From: Diphasiastrum complanatum
Taxonomy: Eukaryota; Streptophyta; Lycopodiopsida; Lycopodiales; Lycopodiaceae
Direction of reading: 5' to 3'
NCBI GenBank assembly: GCA_029204225.1
Contig: CM055094.1
Coordinates: 10,711,153 to 10,775,152, forward strand
DNA length: 64,000 bases
Positions 42,447 through 54,150 of this stretch are shown piece after piece; the stretch's first letter is position 1; each line of letters opens with the position of its first letter. A program made the translations under genes and the position numbers. The notes below the pieces were generated by a model. That model saw only the letters and a list, made by a program, of their open reading frames with translations, searched no databases and was not told the DNA's origin.

Positions 42447-43151
42447 TGTGAAAGTACTGTACTTTAGGACCATAAATGGATCTACAAAAGATCCACAAGA
42501 GTGATTGGATGCTTGCTTAACAATCTATCAAAAAACTAGACACAAAAAAGTTGATCTAGATTGGCAATTTGACAAACAACAAGCATTAACAATCAAAAGC
42601 ATTGATAAACATTGAAATCCGAGCCCACACGTGTGTACTACAGGCTGTAGTACGGCCTTCAACCTGAGAAACAAGTAGAAATTGATTTGGTTTCATTTGG
42701 ATCACAAAAACTCAATGTACATAGTGAACTAGCTTGAGATTGCCAATGAGCTCCAAAAATTTTCTATCTTATCACTATGGAGAGAGGGAATACGTAGCAA
42801 ATTCAACTTCCTTCTTGAAGTTAGGTGGATTTCCAGCATGTAATAAGGAAATTAACTCACTCTCCTTGACCTAAAATGAAACCCTAGTCTATTTCCTAGA
42901 GTTATGCTTGGTAGGTAGCTAGTTGGTCAAATTTTCACCTTTAACTTAGGTGTAGGTCCTATAAAGTAGGGATGACCACCAAATAGACATGACCAACTCT
43001 CTTGACTTGACCTAACCTACATTAGGATGGGTTTCCCACGTGGCATCATGGCCTCACATGTGTGGGACCCACTTGTGTACACAATTTACACTATTCTACA
43101 TGGTTTTTTTTTTATCAAGCTAGATTTGCCAATTTTTGGCAATTCTTCACA
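42447..43151 (-). repeat. 5' LTR of element C
   Basis: 705 bp, abutting the primer site at 42446 and followed on the other side by the target duplication ATTAT (43152-43156). Confidence 0.94.
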
Positions 43152-43156
43152 ATTAT

Positions 43157-43480
43157 GCTACCTCTAGGCAATTGTCTCTGACAGGCACTCAAGAGCAGAA
43201 CCTCCTCCTCATCCTTAATGTTAAGGCGAGAACTGGCTGCAGTCATTTTTCTAGCACCTGCAATTCTCGAATGAGGGAGATTCGTTGTGCCATCAACTTT
43301 ATTTAGTACCATCACAAGCGAAGATCTCTTCACGAAGAGTTCATTCGCCTAGTGGGGCACCTTAATTTGACTGAGGGCGTTACGGATGTTAGAAACAAGA
43401 TTGCTTTCAACAGTATTAGATGATATCTGCAGCTCCCAAAAAGTTGGTTGCAGAAGTAGTTCCTGGAATATCCCCCTCTA
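43157..43480 (-). other. Unrecognised protein-like frame at the C insertion site
   Basis: Minus reading SSNTVESNLVSNIRNALSQI, a stop, then ELFVKRSSLVMVLNKVDGTT, ASSRLNIKDEEEVLLLSACQ. It has protein-like composition and is cut by element C; a continuation may lie at 38434-38570 (minus). I do not recognise it, and one stop codon lies inside. Confidence 0.35.
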
Positions 43481-43985
43481 AATACCTTTTGAAAATTGTT
43501 GTGTATGTCTTCGACAATATTTTGTCGTAACTAAACAGATTCTTGTTTTGCTGTCATCTACTGAAGGTTGATTTCCAAGCCTCCTAAAAAAAATTTCTTT
43601 CATTCTCTGTTCCCATTTCTTACCAGCTCAATAGTCCCTCATTGCAGCTTTGTCGGTGTAATGATGAGGTTCCATGTTGGGATCACTTGCGTACGTCTCA
43701 TGCATTGTAGGAAAAACTGTTGGAATATTCGAAATTGAATCTGTGAAATATATGTTATTGCCCTAAAGACTATCCATGCTAGAATCATCTGCTATTTTGC
43801 ACGCAGACTAATTGATCAGACAAAGAGCTCGATCGAACAGATCATAATCAGCAAGAAAGACCTAAATCAGCCACAACACGATCAGAAAGAGCACGATCAG
43901 CAATAAAGAAGTTTATCAGACCAATACTGAGAGATCTTGCGAATGTGATCAGAGAGAAAGCTAGAGCGGGAGATCTTTCGAACGC

Positions 43986-43987
<2 letters not shown>

Positions 43988-44045
<58 letters not shown>
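43988..44045. repeat. (GA)n microsatellite
   Basis: 29 GA units within a purine-rich stretch. Confidence 0.95.
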
Positions 44046-44050
<5 letters not shown>

Positions 44051-44747
44051 GAGGGAGACAAAGCGAGAGCGAGAGAAAGAAGCTGGCGGCCAGCTGTCCC
44101 ACAATAGAAGTAATTATTTTCCATTTATTCAAACTTTTTGGTAGTTTGATTTTGTTATTTTTGTTTTGTTTACATTCTTTCTTCTAAAAGAAAAAAGTTT
44201 TATGTTTTTTTTAGTTTGTTTTACATTTGTTTTCTTCATCTTTTATTTTATTTTTTTAAATATTACATTTTCTTATAAATTTTTCTGTTTGATTTTGGCA
44301 AGAATGGCATTTATTCCATTCCACTGTATTTTGGGCATTTTTGGGATATTAATTACAAAATTGGTTGAATGCACTAGATTTTGATTTTGAGATTTGTCCA
44401 CATTTTGATGCTAATATGATTGGGTTGACCACATCTACAGTTAGAGGCCAAGCTACGTGTTGGTAGTAGATGTATGAGTGAGATTTTTGGAAAAGCCTTT
44501 GTAATCATAAGCAACTAATAATCAAGCACTGACCTATTTTTGTGGTTTTAGCACATAATTGTGGATAGGTTTTGGTCTGTAAAAAGTTGCACACTCACAA
44601 AGAAGACATGTAAGGGACTCTTTCAGCACATGAATTATCAAGTCCATCATTGATTGTTGAAAAATAATCTTCATTTTGTGTTGTACACACTCCAACACAT
44701 GGAGAAAGCCTGTGAAAGATGGAATTGAAGTTCTATTCTTGCTCAAG

Positions 44748-45160
44748 TCAAGAAGTCCCCCCAAAGATTAGTGGAGAGAAGAGTGCATTCACAACTGTCC
44801 AGGTATCCTTCAGGAGTTTCTCCAGCGTCTTCTCTGGATTGCCACATTTCCAATGCTGTGCAGCAGCTAGATGCAACCGTGTGCGCCCCGCATCATCAAC
44901 CGTGTTGACGCACTCTTCTGATCCTTCCGGATCTAACTCTAGAACTTTAGAAACGGTGCATATGTTAGCCGAGCTCACGGCTGCGTGCAACGGAGTCATG
45001 CCCCAATTATGAAGCAGTTTGAAAAGAAAGGGCACAAGAGACGGATCAGGGTCCTTGCCTCCTCAACGATACTCTGCACATCCTTAAATTTTGTTTTCCC
45101 TTTGCGCTCAACTATAATACTCTTCATAATTTTCACTTGTGATTCGCTGCGATCAGATCA
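44748..45160 (-). pseudogene. Ankyrin-repeat protein fragment
   Basis: Minus frame with two ankyrin-like units: HNWGMTPLHAAVSSANICTV (consensus GxTPLHxAAxxG) and VDDAGRTRLHLAAAQHWKCG (consensus DxxGRTxLHLAA). They are followed by LEKLLKDTWTVVNALFSP. A further stretch, ERKGKTKFKDVQSIVEEA, lies upstream in another frame, so a frameshift or an unseen intron separates them. Ankyrin repeats are protein-binding modules. No complete gene can be built here, so I treat it as a broken gene or isolated exon. Confidence 0.6.
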
Positions 45161-45519
45161 TGAGCGTAAGCCATGATTAGAAAGTAGTCTTTGGATCCGG
45201 CACATATGATTGAGTGTATGTAACATATGGAATGCAGCAACTACTCTTCGCGTTCAGAGCAGCGTGGTTCAAACAAAGTTGCAGCAGGATACAAAGAATC
45301 TCATCCATTCATAATAATATCATACCAACACAAAACCTAGGACTCTCCACGATGTATATGTATTATATGTATACCAACACAAAAACTAGCACTGTCCACG
45401 ATGTACATGTATTATATATATATTTATTGTGCTATTGGGTGCCTATCACATTATGCATTTATATAGTGCTTATGGCATTGTTGATGTGCTTGGTAATGTG
45501 CAACTTTCATTACGTCAAA

Positions 45520-45885
45520 CGATGGCGATGGCGATGGAAGTTGAGGCTGGTCTGGTTGCTTTGTCAACGGGTGATGGCCGCCCCTCTGCCTCGGAGGGCG
45601 ATGTAGATCGCGGCTGCCCCCCCCCCCCCTCCCCCTCTGCTCTCCTGCGTTGTTGGCTGCCTGCCTTGCTGAGCCCTCTATCATGTGTGGAGACGGCCTC
45701 TTGCCCGTTCCCTCGACCCTTTCCTCTTCGCTTTTTCCTTCCTCTCTTCCTCCTTCTCCTTCTCTTTCTGCTGCCCCCCTTAGTGCTTTCTCGTCCTTCC
45801 CTGTGTCTGCTTGTGCTCCTCCTTCGCTTGCGCTTCCTACTCTCTTGCAATCTTTGCTGCCATCTTTGTCTGACACTTAGGGCAC
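45520..45885. other. GC-rich pocket with long frames, unidentified
   Basis: Local GC content far above the surroundings, with a run of eleven C near 45616 and long frames open in several phases on both strands (Pro/Ser/Leu-rich on plus, Arg/Glu/Gly-rich on minus). The plus frame MAMAMEVEAGLVALSTGDGR is the most protein-like. It could be the N-terminal part of a LINE ORF1 or an imported exon. I cannot decide. Confidence 0.3.
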
Positions 45886-45953
45886 CTTAGCCTTTTTCAC
45901 AAAATCCTGAAGAGAGAGACAAATGCCGAAGGTCGTCTATTTTGAACGAGGAA

Positions 45954-46564
45954 TGTTCCCAGCCACTTCCTAAATTTGTGAAGTGAGAGAAAGCCACTTC
46001 CCTTATAAAGCAAAGTGAGAGAATTTGCAACGCCCTCGTCCACATCAACATTTCCTATGGGTTGACAGTGCACACTCTGTATAGTTGTCACAGAAGCCAT
46101 ATGCTTCCAAGTACAACGGCTTACCTAATTAGGTGACAATCATTTATTGTAATTAATACATGGATGAAATCTATAAATAGATCATCCAAGCACAAATTGT
46201 TGGTTGCTTCGTCCATGAGACACATTATTTGAGCCTCTCAATTACACCGTCAATTTTTGGTTGTAATTGCTATTTGTATTGTGCTTCAATGTAATATAGC
46301 AACAACACGTTTTTATCTGTATATAACGTAGATGAATGCTTGTTATGATTGAATGCACTTTCATTGCTGTTTGATCGCACTTGTATACTCACTCTGATCA
46401 GAACACGGACGTCTACAACTCCTCAGTTTTTGATTAGACAATGGTTGTCTTTGACGCCTGAGGAACTCGCGATATTATACTGCTCTAACATTTATTCTAG
46501 AACTATACTTCACATTGAATCTGATTTCTGTAGTACCACACACAAACCATCTCTAATCTCTTCG
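45954..46564 (+). mobile_element. LTR of copia family F, 3'-truncated
   Basis: Starts about TGTTCCCAGCCACTTCC and matches the reverse of 33430-34050. It stops inside CTCTAATCTCTTCG at 46564, where leader-like sequence of the gypsy gag relic begins. About 190 bp of the LTR end are missing. Confidence 0.78.
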
Positions 46565-47872
46565 CAATTCGTCATGGTGAAAAAATCTAGAAAGGGCCAA
46601 AATCCATGATTTTTGCGTGTTTTTTCATAAAATTGGATGGTAGGAGATTGTTGAACATCAATTAAAGCTGAGAAAAGATGAATCATAGTCTTTTGAAGCT
46701 GTCCTAGAAGTTAGAGCTAAGAATTCCAGCAATTGGATTTGTAGGAAGTCAAAAAGTGTCAAAAATTGTCCAATTTTGGTGATTTTTTGGGGGGTGGATT
46801 GCTCTAAATCCATAAGGAGATCATTCTGAAATTTTTACAGTATGATTTGTATTCCTTTTTACCTTCCCAGCAAGCTATCAAATCTGTAAATTGGTGGGTT
46901 GAGGCTTATGTTTCAATTCCATCAAGTTTGTAGCAATTTTGACTTCTAGAAATCAAGAATTCATGGTTCTCAGCCCATACTACTTCATAGGATCTGTATG
47001 AAGGCTTCATGGAACTCTTAAACACCATTTAAGACTGTTTGGATCATCACTTTTAGGCTTGGTTGAGTGTTTGCAAGTTTTTAGGCAGATTGACCTTGGA
47101 AAAGTGTGCCCTCCTATAGGTATTTTGGCTGTTTAGAACTCGCACGTGTGAATCCTAGGTGGTAGGCTGATGTGGCAAGTGTCTTGTTCACTAGATCTCC
47201 CTCTGTACTGAGCTTTATAGCACCCAATTTGGTGTCTTATAGCCAAAGATATGATCACCTGAAGTTTTGCAATTTTGTGAGCAAAATTGGTAGAATTTCG
47301 AATTGTTCTAATTGCATGCATGTCAATTTCCTATTTTGAGGTATTGTACTTGCATGAAATGTCTGCATGTTGATTCTTAGTGTGATTCTGGCATGCATGA
47401 GTGGTTTAGATCTGTTTTGAGTGGTTATACGCATGTACTCTGATTGATAGATACAAAATTGGGTTTTATAGCTGACAATTTCCGTAGAACTTGATTTTAC
47501 GTAAAATTCCGTAATTGTGAAAAATCAGTTTAATGTCGCATCTTTTGCATGCCCGATGGACATTAAAGTAGTAAAATTAAGAATCAAACAGTGAATCGAA
47601 TTTTCGATTTCGGTTGCTTAATATCTGACAGTGGTTTTTTTATGAATTTTTTAGGAAACATAAATTTTTTTTAAAAAAAAATAAAAGTGTGAAAACTCAA
47701 AATTTTTAATTTTTTTTCAGTTTCTTGAATTATCTATGAAATTGACTAAAAATAGTGATTTGACCATGCTGGAGTCGATTTCAGTCAGTTTTTGATCAAC
47801 TGTACTTCACTATGAGTTAATCTAATATTAACTAAATTTAGTAATTTCCAGGATCGATATATCGAGATGGCT
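46565..47872. other. Leader of gypsy gag, no gene
   Basis: AT-rich sequence ahead of the gag relic. I see no primer site or second LTR. Long A/T runs near 47640-47720. Confidence 0.4.
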
Positions 47873-48502
47873 GAAGAAACTTCAAATTAAGCTGCAAATC
47901 CAGGTGCGCCATCTTATATGGTGATTTGTCAACAGTTGAGTACGACACTCAATGATATGAATAATTGTAATCAGATGAGAGATCAGCAAATGGAGGTTCT
48001 ATTGAATCAAGTCAAATTAATGTCTTCACCCAATCTCGGTTTTCAACCAGAGGTTTATGCGGGGGAGAAGAAGGAGAAGAAACCCGAGGTCGTCGAGGAC
48101 TGGCTGGTCAAGTGGAGTAGTTACTTCAATATGCACGGTGTTCCTGATGAGAAGAAAATTGAAAGTGTCGTGTTGTTCTTACGCGGCAAAGCGTCATCGT
48201 GGTGGCGAGATTTACCGCTGAAGCCAACTACTTGGGATCCATTTGCGGAAGTTTTCAAGAAAGCTTTCGTAGTTGTTGATGATGTGGACTACTACTTGAA
48301 GTTCGTGAACTGCAAGATGGGTACGAAGAGTTTAGACTCTTATATTCAGGATTTCATGGACCTATGGAATAGGGTTCCATCATTCGATGCGAAGTTCACT
48401 TTGGCAGTTTGCCAGCCGACTATCAGAACAAATGTAGGCAAAATGTGCTTCAAAACCTCGAGGATGCATTTCGGATTACGAAAGCATATGATTCCACAGT
48501 GA
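47873..48502 (+). pseudogene. Ty3/gypsy gag
   Basis: Starts at ATG 47873 (MAEETSN, stop TAA as codon 8) and continues in frame from 47918: QQLSTTLNDMNNCNQMRDQQ (likely coiled coil), GFQPEVYAGEKKEKKPEVVE, then the gag core DWLVKWSSYFNMHGVPDEKK, VLFLRGKASSWWRDLPLKPT, DPFAEVFKKAFVVVDDVDYY and GTKSLDSYIQDFMDLWNRVP. This is the retrotrans_gag pattern (ALxGxAxxWW). After the stop at 48502 only a short basic tail (KTKKGKKHNKQN) is seen; protease and pol are absent. Confidence 0.82.
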
Positions 48503-48768
48503 TTTTGCGCAAATTTCAACCACTTTGAAAACCAAGAAGGGTAAGAAGCACAACAAGCAAAATATTTTGACGAATTAGTTCAAGCAGCATCGGTGCAGGT
48601 GAGCACAAAACAATAGCGAACGAAACCTCGTGCTCCACAAAGCTAATCACACAATCTGTAACGGTGATAGACTTATTATTGACAATACATCTGAAAGAAA
48701 GAGTCGATGCGCGAAAGCATCTACTATGTCTGTCTCTGATTATCAGTGATGTTTTGGTTCTGATACTA

Positions 48769-49253
48769 TGCTCCCACCTCTGAATATGCAGATGGTATTC
48801 AATACATATACATAATTTTTACAGGTGTGCAGATGAAAAAAGTACAAAAGTGGATGTGCTGTCTGTGGGAGATCGTGGGTGGTTGTTGTCGTTGTCAAAT
48901 CTGATTGCATAGTACATGGGATGAGCGCGAGAAGGCCGTGACGTCAGCCTTCGTTGAAATTAATGTTGATGAAAATGCAAAAAATACGACACTCTGACAA
49001 ATGCCTTAAAAACTGATTTACAAGGTACCTTCGCTTTTCTATAAAGGCACCTTTAGCATTTGTAGGGCAGTGTCATCTTTTTCACCTTTTTCGCCTGTGG
49101 AAATATACTTGTATTTATGTAGACAGTCGCGTTTTATTCGCCTGTCTTATTTTATATATAAATATACAGACTATGCGACAACACAAGTAAACCCAGCATG
49201 AATGGAGGCAGATTAACATAGGATTTAGGAGAGTAAAGGAGATAAATCCAACA
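48769..49253 (-). mobile_element. LTR of copia family G, shared by two internal regions
   Basis: Plus strand TGCTCCCACC ... GATAAATCCAACA (485 bp). On its right a seven-C run (polypurine GGGGGGG on the minus strand) leads into G pol, so it is the 3' LTR for that element. On its left GGTTCTGATACTA (minus TAGTATCAGAACC) fits a primer site, so it is also a 5' LTR for something to the left. This suggests recombination between tandem copies. Confidence 0.8.
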
Positions 49254-49260
49254 CCCCCCC

Positions 49261-51258
49261 TTAATCTAGATCCGTGAATGCCTTGATCTTCAGACTAAGC
49301 AATGCACAAAACTTGTTGTGTGCATTAACACTTAATGCCTTCGTGAATATATCTGCAACCATGTCCTGCGTTCTACAATACATTAAGCTTACCTCCTTGT
49401 TGAGAACCTTGCCCTTGATGTAGTGATATCTGATTTCAATGTGTTTACTCCTAGAGTGAAATCTAGGGTTGGCCGATAAGGCAATAGCATTCTGATTATC
49501 ACAAAATATAATTGTGAGGTTGTACTCATACAAACTAATGTCCGACAGTAAATTTCTCAACCAAAACGCTTCTTTAATAGATTGGAAAGCAACAATGTAT
49601 TCTGCTTCAGAAGAAAAAAGAGCGATAGACGTTTGCTTACAACTATTCCATGAGATAGGACCGCCATTGAAAAAGAATGTAAATCAAGATGTGGACTTAC
49701 AATTGTCTACATCTCCTCCCCAGCTTGCATCAAAATATCCACTAAGTTGATGAAGATTTTCGTTGCTGACCTCTCCATAGCAAATGCACTGGTCCATGGT
49801 AGCTCGAATGTATCTCATGACTCTTATGAGAGCCTTCCAATGGGTAATGCTAGGATTATCCATATATTGGCTGAGCGAGCTTATAGGAAAAGAGATGTCA
49901 GGTCTTGTACAGACCATTGCGTACATGAGAGATTCAAGTATCGATCGATAAAGATACTCTCTCATCTGCTCCACTTCCTGCTTGGTTTGGGGACATTGGT
50001 CTTTCGACAAATGCAGGTTTGGATCCATCGGTGAGTGAGCTAATTTACAATTCATTAGATTGTATTTGTAAAGAACATTGTGAAGATACCTTTGTTGAGT
50101 GATATAGATCAGTCGTCTCGCTTTGTCTCTGTGGATCTGAATGCCCAGACAGAAGTGAGCTTCATCCAGATCAGTCATGTCAAACTCTGAAAACAATATC
50201 TGCTTAGAATCCTTGACCAAATTGATATTGTTGCTGAAAAGCAATGTATCATCCACGTATAGGGTGATGATAATAAAGGATTGCTGCACCGACTTGGAAT
50301 AGACGTTGCAATCAACAGTGCTTGGTTAAAAACCTTGTTCAATGAGGAATGTATTGATCCTCTGAAACCAAGCTTTGGCAGACTGTTTCAAGCCATAGAG
50401 TGCCTTATGGAGTTTACAGATATTCCAGAACATATCCTTTGGGCTGGATCATGTAGATGTCTTCTTGTATAACTTCATTCAGATAAGTTATTTGCACATC
50501 AAGTTGATGCACTTCGAGATCGTGTAGCATATGATAGGAGTGCTTGGATCGATGAATGTTTGACTACAAGACTGAAAGTCTCACTATAGTTGACATTGGG
50601 GATCTAAGTGAATCCTCGTGCTACCAGTCTTGCCTTCCTTCGATCAATTGCTCCATTTGTATTTGATCTTGAAGATCCACTTGCAATCAATGATATTGCA
50701 GCCAATAAGAGCTTCAACTAGTGACCCCGTTTGGTTCTTGATTGGAGAGGAATACTCTCTATCCATGGCTTCACTTCAAAGATCAAAGTCTGGTTGGTTG
50801 AGTGCCTCTTCGACTATTGTCGGTTCCTGTATCAAGAGACATGCAGACTCAGGAGTATACCTTGTGGGCTATGTGCGCACTTGGCTTGATCTTTTGGGAG
50901 GAATTGACTGATGAACCACTCATGGGACTTGTTGCTGGGTAGCAACAACATCTTTGTCTGATTCGCTATCAAATAGTGGGTCGACAATGGACACGCCCAA
51001 GCCCGAAGCTCTGATTGTCGTGTCAATGGTAGGTGATGAAGGTTCTCCTAGAACAATATCTTTGCCTTTGATGTCGACGAACTGATCCTCGATAAATGCC
51101 GTATCCCGTCTGTACAAGATTTGTTGGGTATCGGGATCATACAACTTACATGTGTTATCAGATGAAGTATATCCAATCAGGATTGTCTTGAGATCTTGGA
51201 AGTCGAATTTCTTCCTCGTGTCTTTCGGGATTTGCGCATAGGCAACGCATCCGAACAC
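49261..51258 (-). pseudogene. Copia G: integrase end, reverse transcriptase, RNase H
   Basis: Minus-strand pol piece. It begins with VFGCVAYAQIPKDTRKKFD, GYTSSDNTCKLYDPDTQQIL (integrase C-terminal region), then a linker. A degraded RT core follows (CKWIFKIKYKW, KLHKALYGLKQSAKAWFQRI). The intact-looking frame at 50289-49684 has ITLYVDDTLLFSNNINLVKD (YVDD box), DMTDLDEAHFCLGIQIH and RPDISFPISSLSQYM. RNase H follows with GYFDASWGGDVDNCKS. After a shift: IFCDNQNAIALSANPRFHSR, KHIEIRYHYIKGKV and DMVADIFTKAL. Stops and shifts are frequent between 50290 and 50920 and near 49600, so it is dead. It ends at the polypurine tract of the G LTR. Confidence 0.87.
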
Positions 51259-51269
51259 TCTATCAATCT

Positions 51270-52187
51270 AAGCTACTTTCCAAAGTCCTGTATGTACCCA
51301 ATTTATCTACGAATCTGCTCTCTGTAAGCAGAATCACAGATCTAGGACATAAAGTAGAATTCGAGTGTGATCAGTGCAAAGTAGTTGATAGGACAGGCAA
51401 GATCCTAGCACTCAAAAAGAGGCATGGATACTTGTATAGATTAAGTCATTGTTTTTTTGCCTCTAGTCAGGCACTCAATACTTCTATTCAAGCAAATAAA
51501 AGTCTACTTTGGCATTATAGACTTGGTCACTTGAATCATGCTGTTGTACAACAAATGTCTAGACATTCTATTGTTCTTGATCTAGACTATCCTAGTGATA
51601 AAGTCGAGTTACATGTCTGTCAAGACTGTCTAGTTGGTAAACAGACTAGGAAACCATTTAGATCAAGCGATCATCATACTGCTAGAGGATTGTTAGACAT
51701 TGTGCATTCAGACATTTGTGGCCCGATGAAAAATCCTTTGTTGAAGGATGCAAAGTATTTTATAGCTTTTATTGATGAATTTTCCAGAAGGACTATGGTG
51801 TACTTTATCAAGAAGAAATCAGAAGCGTTCAATTGCTTCAAGATCTTCAAGGAGCGTGCAAAAAAAAAGACTGGAAGGACGATCAAGGCCTTAAGATCAA
51901 ACAATGGTGGAGAGTACATCTCTATTGAATTTAACGAGTACTGCTAGAGCCAAGGCATTGAGCAGCAATTCATCACTCCTTACAGTCCTCAGTCAAATGG
52001 CTTAGCTGAGAGAAAGAACCGTACTCTGGTTGAATTAGCCAAATGTATGCTAGCGCATGCATCGCTGACCAAGAGCTTCTAGAGCCGAAGCTATCTCCAC
52101 TGCAGCTAACATCCAAAACAAATGTTCAACCAAGGTCCTCTCAGGAAAGACACCCCATGAGGTGTGGACAGGCTCTAAGCCTTATGT
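51270..52187 (+). pseudogene. Copia G: post-protease, GAG-pre-integrase, integrase core (opposite strand)
   Basis: Plus frame: KVLYVPNLSTNLLSVSRITD, HGYLYRLSHCFFASSQ, LLWHYRLGHLNHAVVQQM and CQDCLVGKQTRKPF (GAG-pre-integrase). The integrase core follows with LDIVHSDICGPM (Asp), FIAFIDEFSRRTMVYF (Asp), NNGGEYISIEFNEYC, a stop at 51945, then GIEQQFITPYSPQSNGLAER (Glu). It decays into AISTAANIQNKCSTKVLSGK and TPHEVWTGSKPYVK at 52187. The sequence that should follow (VFGCVAYAQIP) starts at 51258 on the minus strand, so the two halves of one pol stand tail-opposed. Confidence 0.85.
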
Positions 52188-53005
52188 GAAGGAAGCTTAT
52201 CATTAACCTGTAAGGATCAAAATATAATATTGAAACCATGTTAATCCTTCTGTCTACATCACATAATCATGTGTGGATTTGAAATATCCATCTGATGGGG
52301 CATGCTAGTCATCCAAATAAAATGGATTCTCCAGTATTTGGGAACAAGAGATAATATCCTATAGTGATTATAGGACAGCTAGAAGATCAATGAATCTCTA
52401 GAATATCAGATAAGGCGGTTAAGGATTTTTTGGAAGAAAAAGCTGATGATATGGGACATCAGTAATTTTGAAAAGGAAAATCTAGGACTGTAAAGATCTG
52501 ATGGTCAATGGTGTGTTTTAGTACCTAGTCGCGATATGGGAAAAAAGAAAACCATTCAATCAAATGAGGGGTATTTTGAAAAATTATGAGGTTTAATCTA
52601 GATCCCAATGTGGTATCTCATTATTTACAAAATCAGAGGCCCTCAAATCTATTTCTCGCTTTCTTAATTAATCCATTACTTCTTAGTAATTTTTTGAATA
52701 TAGACATCAGACTGGTTATATGATTCTTTCCAGCATGAAGTTATTCTTCTGAAAGATTGTTATGTCATATAAATTATTACTTGTGGGAATAGACTTGGAA
52801 TTCAGATAAGTTATAAGGTTTAAGTGTTTCAATTTATTAAACCTAGAATATCTCTTGTTGCATAAATGGATTTCAGAGGAATGATAGTTCTGTCACTAGG
52901 GTTGAAAATATTTGAAGGGAAAGTCCTGGTTGTAATAGAGTGAATCCTTTATTGGAATGCACTTATTACTGACTTTTCTTGGATTTGGATACTTTCATAG
53001 ATCAT
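52188..53005. other. AT-rich non-coding sequence left of element E
   Basis: No frame or motif recognised. It reads on, across the E insertion, into 58858 onward. Both may be the interior of an H-family element that ends at 61224. Confidence 0.45.
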
Positions 53006-53010
53006 CTTTC

Positions 53011-53258
53011 AGTTAAGAAAAACACAGTTTAGACACCCGACCGGTTCAATCACCACAGCACAACGTCAAGTGCAACAAGACCACAGAATTGCTCTCCTCA
53101 AACTGTATTTCAACTGACTCGTAAGTACAAAGATAAGTTGCTTAAAAACACTCAAAGGGCTCATAAAAGAAAGATGGTCCGATAACTCTAGAACTAAGCA
53201 CATGTGCTGCCGTCGAAATAAGAAAGCACTGTATAAGTCGAACATTGCTATTTTAACT
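53011..53258 (-). repeat. 3' LTR of element E
   Basis: 248 bp. The plus strand begins AGTTAAGAAAAACAC and ends GCTATTTTAACT. The inner side abuts the polypurine tract. Confidence 0.9.
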
Positions 53259-53279
53259 CTCTCCCTCAATGATCAACGT

Positions 53280-54150
53280 CTCTTTTTATTTTAGAGTTTA
53301 CTTTATTCATGGAACATACCTCCATGATAGTATTACAAGTAAAGGCTTTTTATATGACCAGGTCTAAGCCAAGTTTGGCTCTAAAAGTTTCAAACTTTTC
53401 TTTACTTAAAGCTTTCGTAAATATATCAGCAACTTGTAATAACGTAGATCAATGTACAATACTTATATCTTCAGATTGTAACTTTTCATGCACAAAGTGA
53501 TATTTTACTTCAATATGTTTTGTCCTTGCATGAAAGATAGGATTCTTAGCCAATTGTATTCCACTTTGACTGTCACAAAAAATAACAGTGGGATTTACCT
53601 GCTTCATGCCAATCTCACATAACAACTTACGTAGCCAAACAGCTTCCTGGGTAGCAGAACTCAATGCTTTATATTCGGCTTCTGTGGAAGAAAGAGAAAT
53701 AGTATCTTGCTTCTTGCTAGACCATGAAAAACAACCGCTACCAAAATTGAAGGCATAACCTGTTGTTGACTTTCTATCATCTATACTTCCTACCCAATCA
53801 GCGTCAACATAACCTTGCAACTTAGGTAAAACACGTTGTCTTTTGTAAATTAGACCAAGGTTAGGTGTGCCTTTCACATACCTCAAAATCCTTTTTGCAG
53901 CTTTCCAATGGTCCATAATGGGTGATGACATGAATTGGCTAATCAAACTTAGAGCATAGCAGATATCAGGACGTGTAGTCATAAGATATATCAAACTTCC
54001 AACTAGCTGACGAAATAGTGTAGCATCAACATGTGCACTATCATCAATACGAGATAATTTCTTACCAGCTTCGCAAGGGGTGATGGAAGGTTTGCACTCT
54101 GTCATGTGAAATCTCTCCAATATCTCGCCCACATACTTGTTTTGACATAA
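53280..54150 (-). pseudogene. Element E: end of RT and RNase H
   Basis: Minus frame beginning QNKYVGEILERFHMTECKPS (C-terminal RT), ATLFRQLVGSLIYLMTTRPD and AKRILRYVKGTPNLGL. RNase H follows: GYVDADWVGSIDDRKSTTGY, LSSTEAEYKALSSATQEAVW, FCDSQSGIQLAKNPIFHART and KHIEVKYHFVHEK, with the catalytic D-E-D residues present. A stop after DISIVH (53449) interrupts it before ADIFTKALSKEKFETFRAKL. It is one frame away from the upstream RT because of the deletion near 54150-54200. Confidence 0.9.

Larger units (their letters stand above)
38571..43151 (-). mobile_element. Copia derivative C, complete with LTRs and target duplication
   Basis: 4581-bp element on the minus strand. Its two 705-bp LTRs (38571-39275 and 42447-43151) differ at about nine positions (roughly 1.3%). 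It is flanked by ATTAT on both sides (38566-38570 and 43152-43156). The primer site TGGTATCAGAGCC (minus, 42446-42434) abuts the 5' LTR; the polypurine TTTGAGGAGGAG abuts the 3' LTR. The interior encodes gag, zinc knuckle and protease but has no integrase core, reverse transcriptase or RNase H. This is a young insertion that must have used enzymes in trans. Element D (15913-18466) is an older member. Confidence 0.95.
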
